A stretch of DNA of 64,000 nt. Source: Congeria kusceri (Eukaryota > Mollusca > Bivalvia > Myida > Dreissenidae). Each line of letters opens with the position of its first letter. Position 1 is the stretch's first letter. Where the stretch lies: contig CM051028.1 of the NCBI GenBank assembly GCA_027627225.1, positions 10,967,201-11,031,200 of the forward strand. Direction: 5' to 3'. Of this stretch, positions 24,957 through 35,892 are shown in pieces. A program made the position numbers and the translations under genes. The notes under the pieces were generated by a model that was not told the origin of the DNA, did no database searches, and saw only the letters and a list, made by a program, of their open reading frames with translations.

Positions 24957-26360
24957 TCGATTTTACTATCAGTACGTGTGCGCAAACAAACACAAATCTA
25001 CTGAACCTATTGCATTTTAAGAAACCTCACTGTACAACCTTATCTTGCCTTTATTGATTCAGGTAGTCAGTTTAGATTGTTGACATAAATCATTGAATCG
25101 GTAAGTTAAAATCCAATTTTATCCGGTTCTGTTAGTTTCATTTCATTAACAAATAGTATTATTATATTTGTATTTAACCGTCATAATGTGTCACCTTCCT
25201 TAAATTTGAAATCTTATGTTTGACCATCTGTGCAATTTCAAATTCAATGAAATACCGTAAACAATTAGACACTAAGATAACATTACATGTATAATCAAAT
25301 GCTTTCTTAGGCGTAAATAAAAGGTTTGTTTCATGAAGCCCGACTACATTAAAAAAAATGCCCCGACCCTAAAACATTTTATTGGGTTTGTCAGATTTAT
25401 TTTTGTTTTATTTACCTTTTTCAATAATTAAATGTGTTTTTGATAAATAAGTGTTTTGTTTCGATAGTATCCACTTATTAACAATGTTTAAGGATATTAC
25501 TGATATGTTTTGAATATTTATTAAGTTTTAGAATCTTTAAGTTGACCATTCACCAAAACAAACAAAAACATTCCGACCAACTTACCCTAATTTGTTGCGG
25601 CATGTTACCTGAAACAAACATATTTTTTACGCCTTATTGCTAGTACTGTCTTTGTTAAAGCAATATGTGGAAGTGACTTTTATATTTATACAAATAACAT
25701 TGCCTACCAGGCCTTGTTTTACCTAAGGCCAGATCTCTACGGTAAATAAATCATAGGAGTTTTCCATCTCATGCCGGAGAAGTTCAACGAACGTCGAACA
25801 TGGGGCCTATGTGCTTTTGCTGGCGAAATGGAGGGTGAATGATTAGCTACAGTCTAATTGGAAATACATTAACGGTTACCAAAAACGCTAAATTGTCATT
25901 TTATCAAAAGAAAGCTGTGCATATGTCATGCCGCTGCGTGTTTCATAGTGCCTGATAAACGTGTTTAGACCGCTCGACAAATGTCTCAAAGAGGATAATG
26001 TATTACTAGTAATCGTCTACAAAACATTATGTAGTGCACGCATATGTCATGCCGCTGTGTAAGCTTTTATGTAAGTAGGGAGACGTTGGACAAGAGCTCC
26101 AAAGGATGCCCGAAAAGACCGTATTCGCGGGTCAAAAAAATACCCACGATTCTGGGCCAAGTTTTTGTCAACGGTACCAGGTCGGGCCGCTATTTTACGA
26201 AAAGGGAGATCACTGTATTAACTTAAACTAAGATTAAACAAACCCTGCAAAATTTACTTCCGAGATTTCTTTCCAATCAACATAAATTAAGCTAATAGAC
26301 GCACCAAAGACTTTTGGGTCGCCGGGATGCGCTTATTATGGATTCAAATCCGAAATTGGT
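24957..26360. other. Non-coding stretch
   Basis: No gene recognised. A phrase 'catatgtcatgccgctg' occurs twice about 120 bases apart (25919 and 26041), which suggests a local duplication. Confidence 0.45.
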
Positions 26361-26368
26361 AAGGAAAT

Positions 26369-26520
26369 ATGGACAAAAAATGGCTGTTCGCAAAATATGA
26401 ACTTGTCTATAAAACTGGATCGACTTCAAATTCGAGAAGGCATTTAGGGCGAAAACATTCACATGTTAAATTGGCTTCTTCATCCCAAAGTAAGGGAAGC
26501 TGTGTTCCTGTTCGAAAGTT
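26369..26520 (+). pseudogene. Possible decayed BED-finger fragment of a DNA transposon
   Basis: The frame reads KTGSTSNSRRHLGRKHSHV. The TSN-x-RRHL-x-x-KH core resembles the second half of a BED zinc finger found in hAT-type transposases. The first half, which should hold the Cys pair, reads LFAKYELVY and has no cysteines. No further transposase sequence follows, so the call is weak. Confidence 0.3.
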
Positions 26521-26596
26521 AAAATGTTACTGCACTTTTTTGTATATGTTTCTAGCCAGTGAATGGTGTTTTAAGAAGGACCTTTTTCATGACTAA

Positions 26597-27409
26597 CATT
26601 TGCTGATTACAATCAAGACTATGGCAAATACTAAATAAATGATTATGTTTTGTACATTATTCAGTCATAATAAGAAAAATCTATATTTCTGACTTGTCGA
26701 CATGAAATGCGCTAAAGAAAAAGGTTATTTAATGTAGGTAAACTTTTTAAAGACTTTAACTTGTGTAATAACCGACCCGATCAGACCCAAAATTATGCGA
26801 ACTTTAAAATTTTGACCCGGCGTTCCGACCCGAAAAACTTTTTGATCCGTTGGTTCCCTATCATCTACAAGACAGTGTGCGGTGCGTTAGCAGAGAACTG
26901 ACGATATATGTTTACTGGTACTTGCTATACAAAATATAACTCGAGTGTAACCAAAGCAGACATGGTGTGCCTGAATCTGCATTCACGTTAAATACCCTGA
27001 TTAAAATATGATAATATTATAGTCACTTAAATCCTACGTGCACATTGATATATATAAATTAAAATATTTGAATTCTCTCGCAACCCGTAGTTGCAAGATT
27101 TCGTTTGATTCTTTGTCTAAGTCACTTTTCATACATTTGAGAACTAGACATGTTCATGTTTCTTATTTTATAACAATTTTCGAAACCATATTTGTTCATG
27201 CAATGTATCTGCACTTGAAATCAATATTAGCTATAATGCTATAAACAAGTTTTACAATTTATTAATGCATACTTATATTAAATGGTGAAATATCTCCAGT
27301 AAAACGTTGATTCGTCTGTACACATTTCCAAGTAAGCTTTTCAAAACTTTGATTGACCAAGTGGCGTTTTTGTGCATTGTTACCTATAGAAAGAGTTGTG
27401 TGTTTCATT
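26597..27409. other. Non-coding stretch, nothing recognised
   Basis: AT-rich with 'gacccg/gaccca' phrases at 26770-26850. No gene or clear repeat structure. Confidence 0.4.
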
Positions 27410-27702
27410 TCATGTGTACATACTTTTAGCAAGCAAGTCGTATATTTGCTTAGCATGCCCGCTGACAATGCATATCCGTCCTTCTCCAAATTCACATTGC
27501 CTTCCTAGATCACAATACAATAAAGGAAGTCCTTTTCGCCCAAACTGTCGTATCCATGGAAACGGAAATTCATTTATACATGCTTTAGTGTCCTTGTGTT
27601 CAAAAACAATCTTTGTCGTTTCTATAGCTAAAATCCGCTCACCCTCTATTTTGCTTCTTTCTGCTAGAGGCGTGTTTTGTACTATCACCGCGAAACGACT
27701 GC
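27410..27702 (-). CDS. Gene C exon 2: IRS/DOK-type PTB domain
   Basis: The exon starts after acceptor 'ttttacag' and runs 293 nt to TGA at 27412-27410. The protein reads GSRFAVIVQNTPLAER, GERILAIETTK, FPFPWIRQFGRKG, LYCDLGRQCEFGEGR and ends QIYDLLAKSMYT. F-x-V-x-V-Q-x-T-x-x-A-E-R, W-x-x-R-x-F-G-R, G-R-x-C and the C-terminal helix give the closest resemblance in the window to DOK-family PTB domains. The candidate phosphate-binding arginines are present. The intron joint (g|gc) restores the frame from exon 1. The exon has no lesions. Confidence 0.8.
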
Positions 27703-27824
27703 CTGTAAAATGGAATACAAAGAAATAACCCAGCGCACGATACTAAGATGTCCATTTTTGTAACGTTTAAGCTGCACCCGTTGTGTTCTGTTTAGAAATT
27801 TAGAAAATCTTCTACGTATTCTTC

Positions 27825-28080
27825 TACAACAACAACAACAATTACTGCTAGTACTATTAGTACTACTACAACAACAACTACTACTATTACTACTACTACT
27901 ACTAGTACTACTACTACTGCTACATTACTACTACTACTACCATTACTACTACTACTATTATTACTACTACTCCTACTACTCTACTACTACTACTCCTACT
28001 ACTACTACTACTACTACTACTACTAATACTAATACTGCTACTAATACTACTACTAATGCTGCTAACACTACTACTAGTAA
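27825..28080. repeat. (ACT)n-type trinucleotide microsatellite
   Basis: About 250 bases of imperfect tac/act/aca triplets, inside the intron of gene C. Confidence 0.9.
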
Positions 28081-28947
28081 TGATAACAATACTGGGATAA
28101 TCTATCCTACTGTTCGAATAACCATGTCCTGATGACTTAGGTGATAAAACAGCACAAGGATGAATATTTGTAAGAAAACTATTGTTGTAAGAACATATAC
28201 CAAAATAGAAAACGTAAATACTATTCTGTACGTTTTACACTCCCAAACAATGGACTTACTTCGTTGTTTTGTCCTTAGGTGAATATTTGCCACCGTGATA
28301 ATGTCTACACCAATGAAAACGTAAATAATTTCCTGCTGATATTCAGACACCAGTTAAAGTATAAATAGTATTTCACAATAGTTATTAAATCAAACAACAG
28401 TCTAATGTATGGATTGATCTAAATATAATATATTAACTGATTAACCCATAGTTTATGTGCAATATTCTTTAATAAGACATCATATGTGTAAAAAATTACA
28501 TCATTTGAAGATGTTTTGTTTCATGTTAAATCTTTTAAATATTATTTAATATTTTAAATCAGCTCCTTCATAGTTCGATGAATTCATACATGTATTAAAT
28601 CAATCGGTTGAATTAAACTTTGCCACGCAAAGAATGTAAAGTCGTGTAGACAAACACTTCCCTAAAATGATTATTTCCATTAAAATATTTCGAATGTGTA
28701 AACGTGCGGTGCAATATGGCTCCATAAGTGTGTTTAATAATGTTTTAAGCATTTGTGAAATACTGGATATCCATTCGTTGTGGCATTCTAGCTCAACAAT
28801 AACGTAATCTTAAGCTTCATGAAACATCTAATTTAATGTAGATCTATAACACTATTTATTATTTGCAACTTCCATACTGCGACACAAATCTACAACCAAC
28901 CAACAAAAACATAGTATTCATACGTTATAGCAGCCCGCACACATGGG

Positions 28948-29345
28948 CCGGGAATTATTGATGGTTCTCAGCATACATACCTGTGCCGGGAATTAGTGAT
29001 GGTTCTCAGCATACATATGAGGCGTGTCGTGGGAAAACCGGGCCTCATGCATGTGCGTAAAGTGTCGTCCCGGATTAGTCTGTGCAGTCCGCACAGGCTA
29101 ATTCAGGACGATACTTTCCGCTTTTATGATATTTTCTGTTTCTAGGAAGCCTCTTCTAAGCATAAATCCACTGTAAGCGTAAAGTGCCGTCCCGGATTAG
29201 CCTTTGCGAACTACACAGGCTAATCCTGGACGACACTACTCACATGTATTAAGCCCGGTTTTCCCACAACACGGCTAATAAATATTTCGGGAATTAGTGA
29301 TTGTTCTTGGGATACATACCTTTGCCGGGATTTAGTGATGGTTCC
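28948..29345 (-). repeat. Tandem copies of the gene C splice-donor segment, split by a MITE
   Basis: A unit of about 38 bases (ccgggaattagtgatggttc...catacatacctgtg) occurs at 28948-28985, 28986-29017, about 29288-29324, and in part at 29325-29345. On the minus strand each complete unit includes a donor of the type cacag|gtatgtat or caaag|gtatgtat. The copy at 29320 is the donor joined to the open frame. A foldback element (29023-29273) lies between the second and third copies. Confidence 0.7.
29023..29273. repeat. Foldback MITE with about 20-30 bp terminal inverted repeats
   Basis: The left end 'cgtgtcgtgggaaaaccggg' is mirrored at the right end (...cccggttttcccacaacacg). Inner segments also pair (gtgtcgtcccggattag with ctaatcctggacgacac, and a second such pair). 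It has no coding capacity. It lies in the gene C intron, 47 bases past the donor. Confidence 0.8.
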
Positions 29346-30136
29346 GACTTGGACTCGTCAGTTTCCTCATACGAGTACAGGACAGCTCTTCTGTTGGCTT
29401 TTTTAACACTAACTTCATTAACATGCTTGTCTTTATGATCAGGATTTTCCTCATTATCTCGCAGCCTAAGTCCAGTCTGCTTGTGGGAGTCTGAACAGCT
29501 TTCAGTTAACCAGTGTTCTAGTAGTTTTGAGCGAATTTCTTCATCTTTGAGAACAGAATCGTAAAGTTCATTTTTTGACAAATGTTTGTCGCCATCACTT
29601 CCAACACTAACTTCATTAACAGGCTTGTCTTTATGATCAGGATTTTCCTCATTATCTCGCAGCCTAAGTCCAGTCTGTTTGTGGGAGTCTGAACAGCTAT
29701 CAGTTAACCAGTGTTCTAGTAGTTTTGAGCGAATTTCTTCATCTTTGAGAACATAATCGTAAAGTTCATTTCTTGACAAATGTTTGTCGCCATCATTTCC
29801 ATTACCCGGTTGGTTTTCTTCAAAAGTATTTGCTTCATTACCCACTTTCAAGTGTGTTAAATTATCTTCCATAAGAACATAATCATACTGATGACGTGTT
29901 TTGCCTCGTCCATCTGAAACCACGAAACCACTTTTGTTTTTGTATTATAAGACTTCATTCACTTTAGATATAGTATGACCTTTCAGTAATTTTAAATTAC
30001 TGTGCAGTTTAAAACACGATGTGCACAAACTCTGCGTGCACTGTTCACAGTAGAACGTATCTGTTAATACTGCATACTGGCAGATATCGCACGGGTGACA
30101 AACAGTCCCCAAATTGTCATCGCGTGTAGTGCTCAT
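29320..30136 (-). CDS. Gene C exon 1: B-box-like module and linker with duplicated 66-residue segment
   Basis: ATG at 30136 (MSTTRDDNLGTVC). The zinc module is CDIC, FYCEQC, SLCTSC, KLHSNLKLLKGH (C-x2-C-x10-C-x2-C-x4-C-x2-C-x3-H-x8-H). After SKVNEVL an in-frame TAA (29947-29945) is met. The same frame then runs on without another stop for 208 codons to the donor at 29319-29318, phase 1. The linker has HQYDYVLMED, then two near-identical 66-residue repeats, each holding NELYD[YS]VLKDEEIRSKL and LTxSCSDSHKQTG. Near the end is LYSYEETDESKS. Exon length 817 is 1 mod 3, as in intact copy D. The TAA may mean pseudogene, a read-through, a polymorphism, or a very short intron ending at the 'gtggtttcag' acceptor just before 29913. 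Confidence 0.7.
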
Positions 30137-31089
30137 GTTCTAACACATAATCAAGTTCCTCTGCAAAAGAAAATGAACATATTAACACTATGCACATCAG
30201 AGCCCAGTTCAAATCACACATTAACCCGGAAATTATAGTTTGAACATATACACACGATTGCTACGTATAGGATTTTGTAGGTGTATCATGTGTGTATGTT
30301 AACTTCGTTCATACTATTTGTTGTTGATTTGAGATAGTGTTATATGATCAGCATTAAAGACGTTCGCAACCATTTCGTCCACTTTTTTTCAAACGACAGA
30401 TTTTCTTAAAAACTTGCACAAACATGTGTCAATGTATCCTAAAAATAAAACAGTCTTTAAAAATTGGGGTCACCGGCCTTGTTCCGGAAATATTGGGATC
30501 TAAATACGCTACCTGTCGAAGCCCGTTTTCAGTTTGTGTGACTAGCAATGTTCAATTATATAAAGCGTTGATTTTCAAACAAGGACGGGGATTTGTAAAT
30601 GCATCTTTGTTTTCATCATTCGTTTGGTAATATCCAAGTGCAGTTTAATGATAAAACGCACTTTATCTATTGTCACCATTTAAAAAATCACTTTTAATGG
30701 AGAGTTAATGAGGTTAATTATGCATTGAATATGCCTTTGAAAACATCAATTAATAATCAAATTATTCGAATATCTTTTGTTCCAAACGACAGGCTTTGTT
30801 AAAAAAGTCCATATACATGTGTCATTTTTTACTGATACTAAAACAGTGTTAAAAAATAGGGGTCACCGGCCTTTGTCCGGAAATATTAGGTTTTGAATAC
30901 CGTACCTGTCGAAGCAACTTTTTCAGTTTGGATTGTGTTATCAATGTTTTAAGTATATGTAGGAGAGCTTTTTTCAAACAAGGTTATGGTTGTTTCAACT
31001 GATATGTTTTCACATGTCTTATTTGGCAATATACAACTGTATTATGATAATAAAAAACGATTTACTTACATTTACTGTTAAAAATATGA
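30137..31089. repeat. Region with two copies of a ~400 bp repeat unit
   Basis: Phrases 'ggggtcaccggcctt.gt', 'ccggaaatatt' and 'acctgtcgaagc' occur in the same order at about 30465-30520 and 30860-30915. Flanking words match too (acgacag.tt.t.tt, acatgtgtca). Related copies start near 31775 and 45900. No protein is encoded. Confidence 0.6.
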
Positions 31090-31735
31090 ATTTGGCTGGA
31101 CATTTAAGTAGGTCGAATGGGTATTAAAAGCCTAGGGTTTTATCTGTGTAGATTGAGAATGTCTGCTCATCCTTTACGGATTCAGACTGGTAGATATAAT
31201 AGAAATAATACACCTAGAAATGAAAGATATTGTTTATATTGTTTACTAAACAACAAGTTTGACATCGAAGACGAATATCATTTTATTTGTATTTGTCCCG
31301 GCTTTTCTTATCTAAGAAATAAATATGTTAAATTAAAGTACCGTACACGCCCTTCGGTTTTTAAATATGTCGAGTTGTTGAAAAGTAACAATAGAACAGA
31401 ACTTATCAATCTTTGTATATTTATAAAAGAAGCTTTGAGTGTACGTACTGCATTCCATAACACTTTTGCCTAAATGCTCATCTCCATTGCAAACATGTTT
31501 ATTATCTTATATTTCAGATAGCAAATAAAATAAGCATATACAATTATATACAAATATGTTAGGTTAATATGTTATATATTGAATAATTAATCATAAATAT
31601 GTGTATTATTTAATATCCAAAACATTGTTAACTCATGCATTTCACGTTGACATTGTAATTATATTATTTAATGTGTTGAAGACGATGTACAATGTACAAG
31701 TCTGAAATAAATATCCTATCCTATCCTATTAATAA
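31090..31735 (+). mobile_element. 3' end of a LINE: C-terminal ORF2 fragment with pentamer tail
   Basis: The frame 31117-31473 encodes RMSAHPLRIQTGRYNR, then a Cys/His-type motif C-x2-C...EDEYHFICICP (Cys, Cys, His, Cys), and FIKEALSVRTAF. This is the usual C-terminus of one animal LINE family, also seen on the minus strand at 32.8 kb. The 3' UTR ends in 'tgaaataaatatcctatcctatcctatt' style text, a short tandem pentamer typical of LINEs that end in simple repeats and not poly(A). The 5' end is truncated. Confidence 0.7.
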
Positions 31736-31769
31736 TACCTTTTGAAACGTAATTTATTATGCATCAATA

Positions 31770-31960
31770 TATTTTGTTCCAAGCGACATATTTTCTTAAA
31801 TTTTTGCACATACATACAACGATGCAAACTCACATCAAAACATTAATAAAAAGAATGGGTCACCGAATTTGTTTGGGAAGTATTGGACTTTAAATAGGAT
31901 ACCTGTGTAGCCTTTTTCGTGTTTCGTGTTTACGTAAACAACGTATCAATTGCCAAAATG
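31770..31960. repeat. Third copy of the dispersed 'ggtcaccg' repeat
   Basis: This stretch repeats the order seen at 30.4 and 30.8 kb: 'cgacatattttctta', then 'gaatgggtcaccgaatttg', then 'gatacctgtgtagc', with more divergence. Confidence 0.45.
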
Positions 31961-32058
31961 GAATAACGATATTTAGTGGATCTTTATTTTTAACTAATTA
32001 GTTTGGAAATACATTGTATACGTGTGGTTTTGATAAGTATAATGCTTTATGAACTTTT

Positions 32059-34430
32059 AACAGAACAGAACAGAACAGAATATTAATTTAAATTAAGCAT
32101 TACAAGCTTATCGTTATACAAACAAACTAAGAAAACATACATGGCATGTGACATGTGAATAATACATTTAAATATTATCAGTTATAAATATTTATATAAT
32201 TTCCAAAAGTCATAAAAATAAGAGTGTTTAAAGATAAACAACATACAGGTTGTTACCTTGAATTTTAATTTACATCAGTACTGGAAGCTTGACAAGAACG
32301 TAGATTAACTTCATTAAAGTAGTAACATTTTAAGTCGGAAGTCATTCAATAAGTACAGAGCAATGTATATCTAGCTTATAGGGAACAATAAAAGACATTT
32401 ATTACTATTTCAATATAAAATAAACAAACAGACACAATACGGCTATATTAAGTAAACGTAAGTAAACAGTGTTGTTTCTGTAAATATTTAACAGACATAT
32501 GTTAACATTCAAAACTAGAATGAACAGAAAAAGGATAAATTATTTTATAAATTAAATTAATGTTTCTCTAAGTTGAAATGCTTTATGACAATATGTTGCC
32601 AGCCTTTTTATGATCGTTTTATTTTCACATTGCATTAAAGCAATATATTTTACCAAACTTGTGCGAGTATAAAAATATTTTGGGATATATTGTATTCGAA
32701 TGTTGGTGTATATAGAGCAATTGAGAACAAAATGGAAATCATCTTCAATATCATTATGGACGCAAAGTGTACATTTCCGTTCATTTCTTGGTACATTATT
32801 GTGCCGACCGATTTCAATGTTTAATTTGTGAGATGACACATACACAGACTTATATATGCTGATTGTTCAAATTTAAGTTTTATTTCTCTGTGTACGGTAC
32901 ATCTAGAGACGTTGATTGGTCTAGATCTGACCGCCATTTGCTAATGTAGATATCTCGGAGTCGAGTTCTTAATAGGGGAATGAATGCTTCTATCTTAACA
33001 GAACCGGGATAGAGCCATTTATCATTTAGACCGGTTGTCTGTAATATATAACGTACCTGTGAGGCCCAATTTATGCCATAATTGTTTACAACTATATTAT
33101 TTAACTGTTCGTTTAATATGGTATATAAAATACAATTATCTTGCTTAACAGTGTGGAGCTTTAAAAAAAATATTTAATCATTATAACATGTCTTTCAATA
33201 AACAATGGAAATCTACCTAATTCGCTATACAATGCAAGAGTACTGGTATACTGTTTTACATTTAATACCCATTTACAGAACTTCTTATGGACTCTTTCTA
33301 AAACTTCTAACTGTACATAACCCCAAACTTCAGAGCAGTAATTTAAAACTGATAGAACGTATGCATCAAACAGATTAAACATAATATTTATTGGCACATT
33401 GTTATTTCTAATTAAGGTCATCCATGAATGTAGAGATCGCAATCCTTTTCCCGCGAGTGATTTCGTTGCCTGCGCTAAGGATCCGCCACTGGAAAACACC
33501 ACCCCTAAATAATTGAACGAGTTAACAACTTCAACTTCTTGATTATTATATAACCATTTGTCGTTAATCCCAAACCTTCCCCCTTTTCTAAAGACCATGA
33601 TTTTAGTTGTCTCTATATTAACCGTGAGGTGAGATTCCATTGACGACAGTATGCACATAGACTATCAAGAGAATTGTGTAGACCATCTTTCGATTCCGAT
33701 ATAAGAACTGCGTCGTCGGCAAACAATAGTAAAAATATAGCGATTTGATCAATATTAATGCCAGCATCGATACTTTCTTGTAAATGCATCTCAATGTTAT
33801 TAAGGTAGAGCGAGAGGTTATCTCCCCCTGGAATAATCCAAGGTTGCTGTTTAAAAAAATCAGACAATGTTCCCAAATGTTTGACACACAGTTTTATCTC
33901 ACTATACATTGACTGCACAAAGGACAATAATTTGCCGTCAGCTCCTAATTTAATAAGCTTGAACCACAGCCGGTTCCTACCTATGCAGTCATAGGCCTTC
34001 CTGTAATCAACAAAACAATAATACATTTTTTTCTTATTAGTTATTTGTATCAACGAATGTAAAATAAATACTGGATCGAGAGTGCTATGTTTGTTGTTTA
34101 ATCTAAATTGAGCGTCCGTTAGAACTGAATTTTCATCTGCCCATGACTTTAATGTTGTCTCGTTCAATGCAATGGTAAACAGTTTAGAGAAACAGCTTGT
34201 TAGCGTAATTCCCCTATAATTATTTGGGTCGGATTGATCACCTTTTTTATGAATAGGGATAATGATGCCTGAGGCCCATGCACGGGGAAATGACTTTGAG
34301 TTTAATATATGATTGAAAAATGTGTTTAACGGACGGATTATTTGTGGAACGCATACCTTAACATATGCATATAAAACATTGTCAACGGAAGGGGATTTAT
34401 TTACACCTAGCTTTTAACCAGTGACTGGAA
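32059..34430 (-). mobile_element. 5'-truncated LINE on the minus strand with (TTCTG)n tail
   Basis: On the minus strand, from about 34430 down, broken frames give a full RT. In order: IIIPIHKKGDQSDPNNYRG (about 34260-34200), AQFRLNNKHSTLDPVF, YYCFVDYRKAYD (catalytic Asp, about 34025-33985), FADDAVLISES (catalytic box, about 33725-33690), NYLGVVFSSGGSL, LNYCSEVWGY, and the C-terminal Cys motif CTLCVHNDIEDDFHFVLNC (about 32775-32715). One frameshift at about 33620-33660 and gaps around 32.85-33.16 kb inactivate it. A 3' UTR leads to (ttctg)n, seen on the plus strand as 'acagaacagaacagaacag' at about 32062. The clade is CR1/Jockey-like in appearance but not assigned. Confidence 0.85.
33161..34167 (-). 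pseudogene. RT domain of the minus-strand LINE (two overlapping frames)
   Basis: The upstream frame (34167-33613) holds the finger and palm motifs up to FADDAVLISESKDG and CAYCRQWNL. The downstream frame (33658-33161) continues with VNIETTKIMVFRKGGRFG, VVNSFNYLGVVF, LNYCSEVWGY and FCKWVLNVK. A one-base or two-base shift in the overlap breaks the protein. Both RT catalytic blocks (YRKAYD and FADD) are intact. The upstream frame has no plausible start of its own, so the element is truncated or continues in other frames to about 34430. Confidence 0.85.
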
Positions 34431-35892
34431 CTTACTGACTTACACAGAGTTATATTTATGGATTGAAATTAGTACATTGTAACCTATAAACAGTAAAGAA
34501 ATAATGAAGCAAAAGGAGAAATTAACCCAATTGTTTTATTTTGTTGCGAACGTCCTAAAAGAATAAGGCTACTTACGACTAATTACAACAATTAAAATAA
34601 ATAACCAAACTATAAGTCACGGCCTTTTGCGTAATTTACTAACCATTCATCCTTCCGTTGTTTTTATTTGTTCTTTTGTGACAATAAATAAAAATCTGAT
34701 GGGAACCTTTATTTGTTCATTTGTGACAATATATGAAAATCTGGTAACAACCTGGCTGTAACATTTGCGAGTTTGGACAACGATGCAATTAGTAAGTTTG
34801 TCATTGAGAAAAGTGTCCAATGCTAGACATGTGTAGCTAGCACGTTAAAAAGCAGTGTTAATTATCGTTATATGTCTTCAAACTTTGTGTACAAACACAT
34901 GAACATTCCATTGAAAAACTGTCACGAGGTCAAGCATATTATCAGGTTAATTGCCAATAAAATTAAAATTTTTCTTAAATAAAGTTTTTTTTTATTTTAA
35001 ATGATAGTTATATCGCGTGCTATCAAGTAGATTCATGAAGTCAGTGGCACGGCTGCCGAGACAATAACCCGTACATGTATTTATGCACTAATTGGTATGC
35101 ACTTTGATTACGTAATTGTGCCACATGTTATTTTAAAATTAGGACCTATATATACTCATTCTGGTTACATAATAATGGTCATGCGCTTATACAAGAATAT
35201 CATCTTATAATAGATAAGACCAGGTTTAAACAATACGAAGTATGTCAGCCTCAGATAAATTCTATAAAATAAAGTCTAAATTGCATTTTTTTCACATTTT
35301 TAGCGACGATATACTAATGAAACTGACAGTCTCTTATCATATATAATTATTACATTATGTACCATGCCATTTCTGTTTATTTAGAAGTAAACTAAGTGAA
35401 TATTTATAACATTTTAAAAGTAATCAACTGTAAATGCCTACCATATAACCAGTATTAACCGCTATCAATACATCGCGAGCCTAGTTTTCGATACATTATT
35501 GTGTCGTTGTAATAGCTAAAAAATGGTAAAGGGGAAACTCGTCTTTTCGGCGTATTTTGACGCATGCTTTTACGAAAAGGACGCCATAACATTCAGTGTC
35601 AGATTCTAGAGCGCAACCATTTCCGCTCGTGTATGCATGTTGTTGTTTTTTTAAAGACAAAGAACGCCCTACGGAAATGAACAAACTAGCCTTTATGCAC
35701 CAATTGTCCATTATCGATAAAATATTGACGCAGGAGGAGTCAGCTTAACAAGAGCCAAACAGACATCCAATGAGAACGCATACAATTTCCAATATGCAAA
35801 TGAGCGTCGTCGTTAGAAAGTTTATCACGCCCTCATTCTAATTTGAATTGGCAAAGGTTCAAGTCCATTGTAACACATTGCGTTAGGTATGT
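34431..35892. other. Non-coding stretch
   Basis: AT-rich; nothing coding is recognised. Around 35770-35805 a CCAAT box and an octamer-like 'atgcaaat' sit close together, but no gene that would use them was recognised on either side. Confidence 0.4.
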
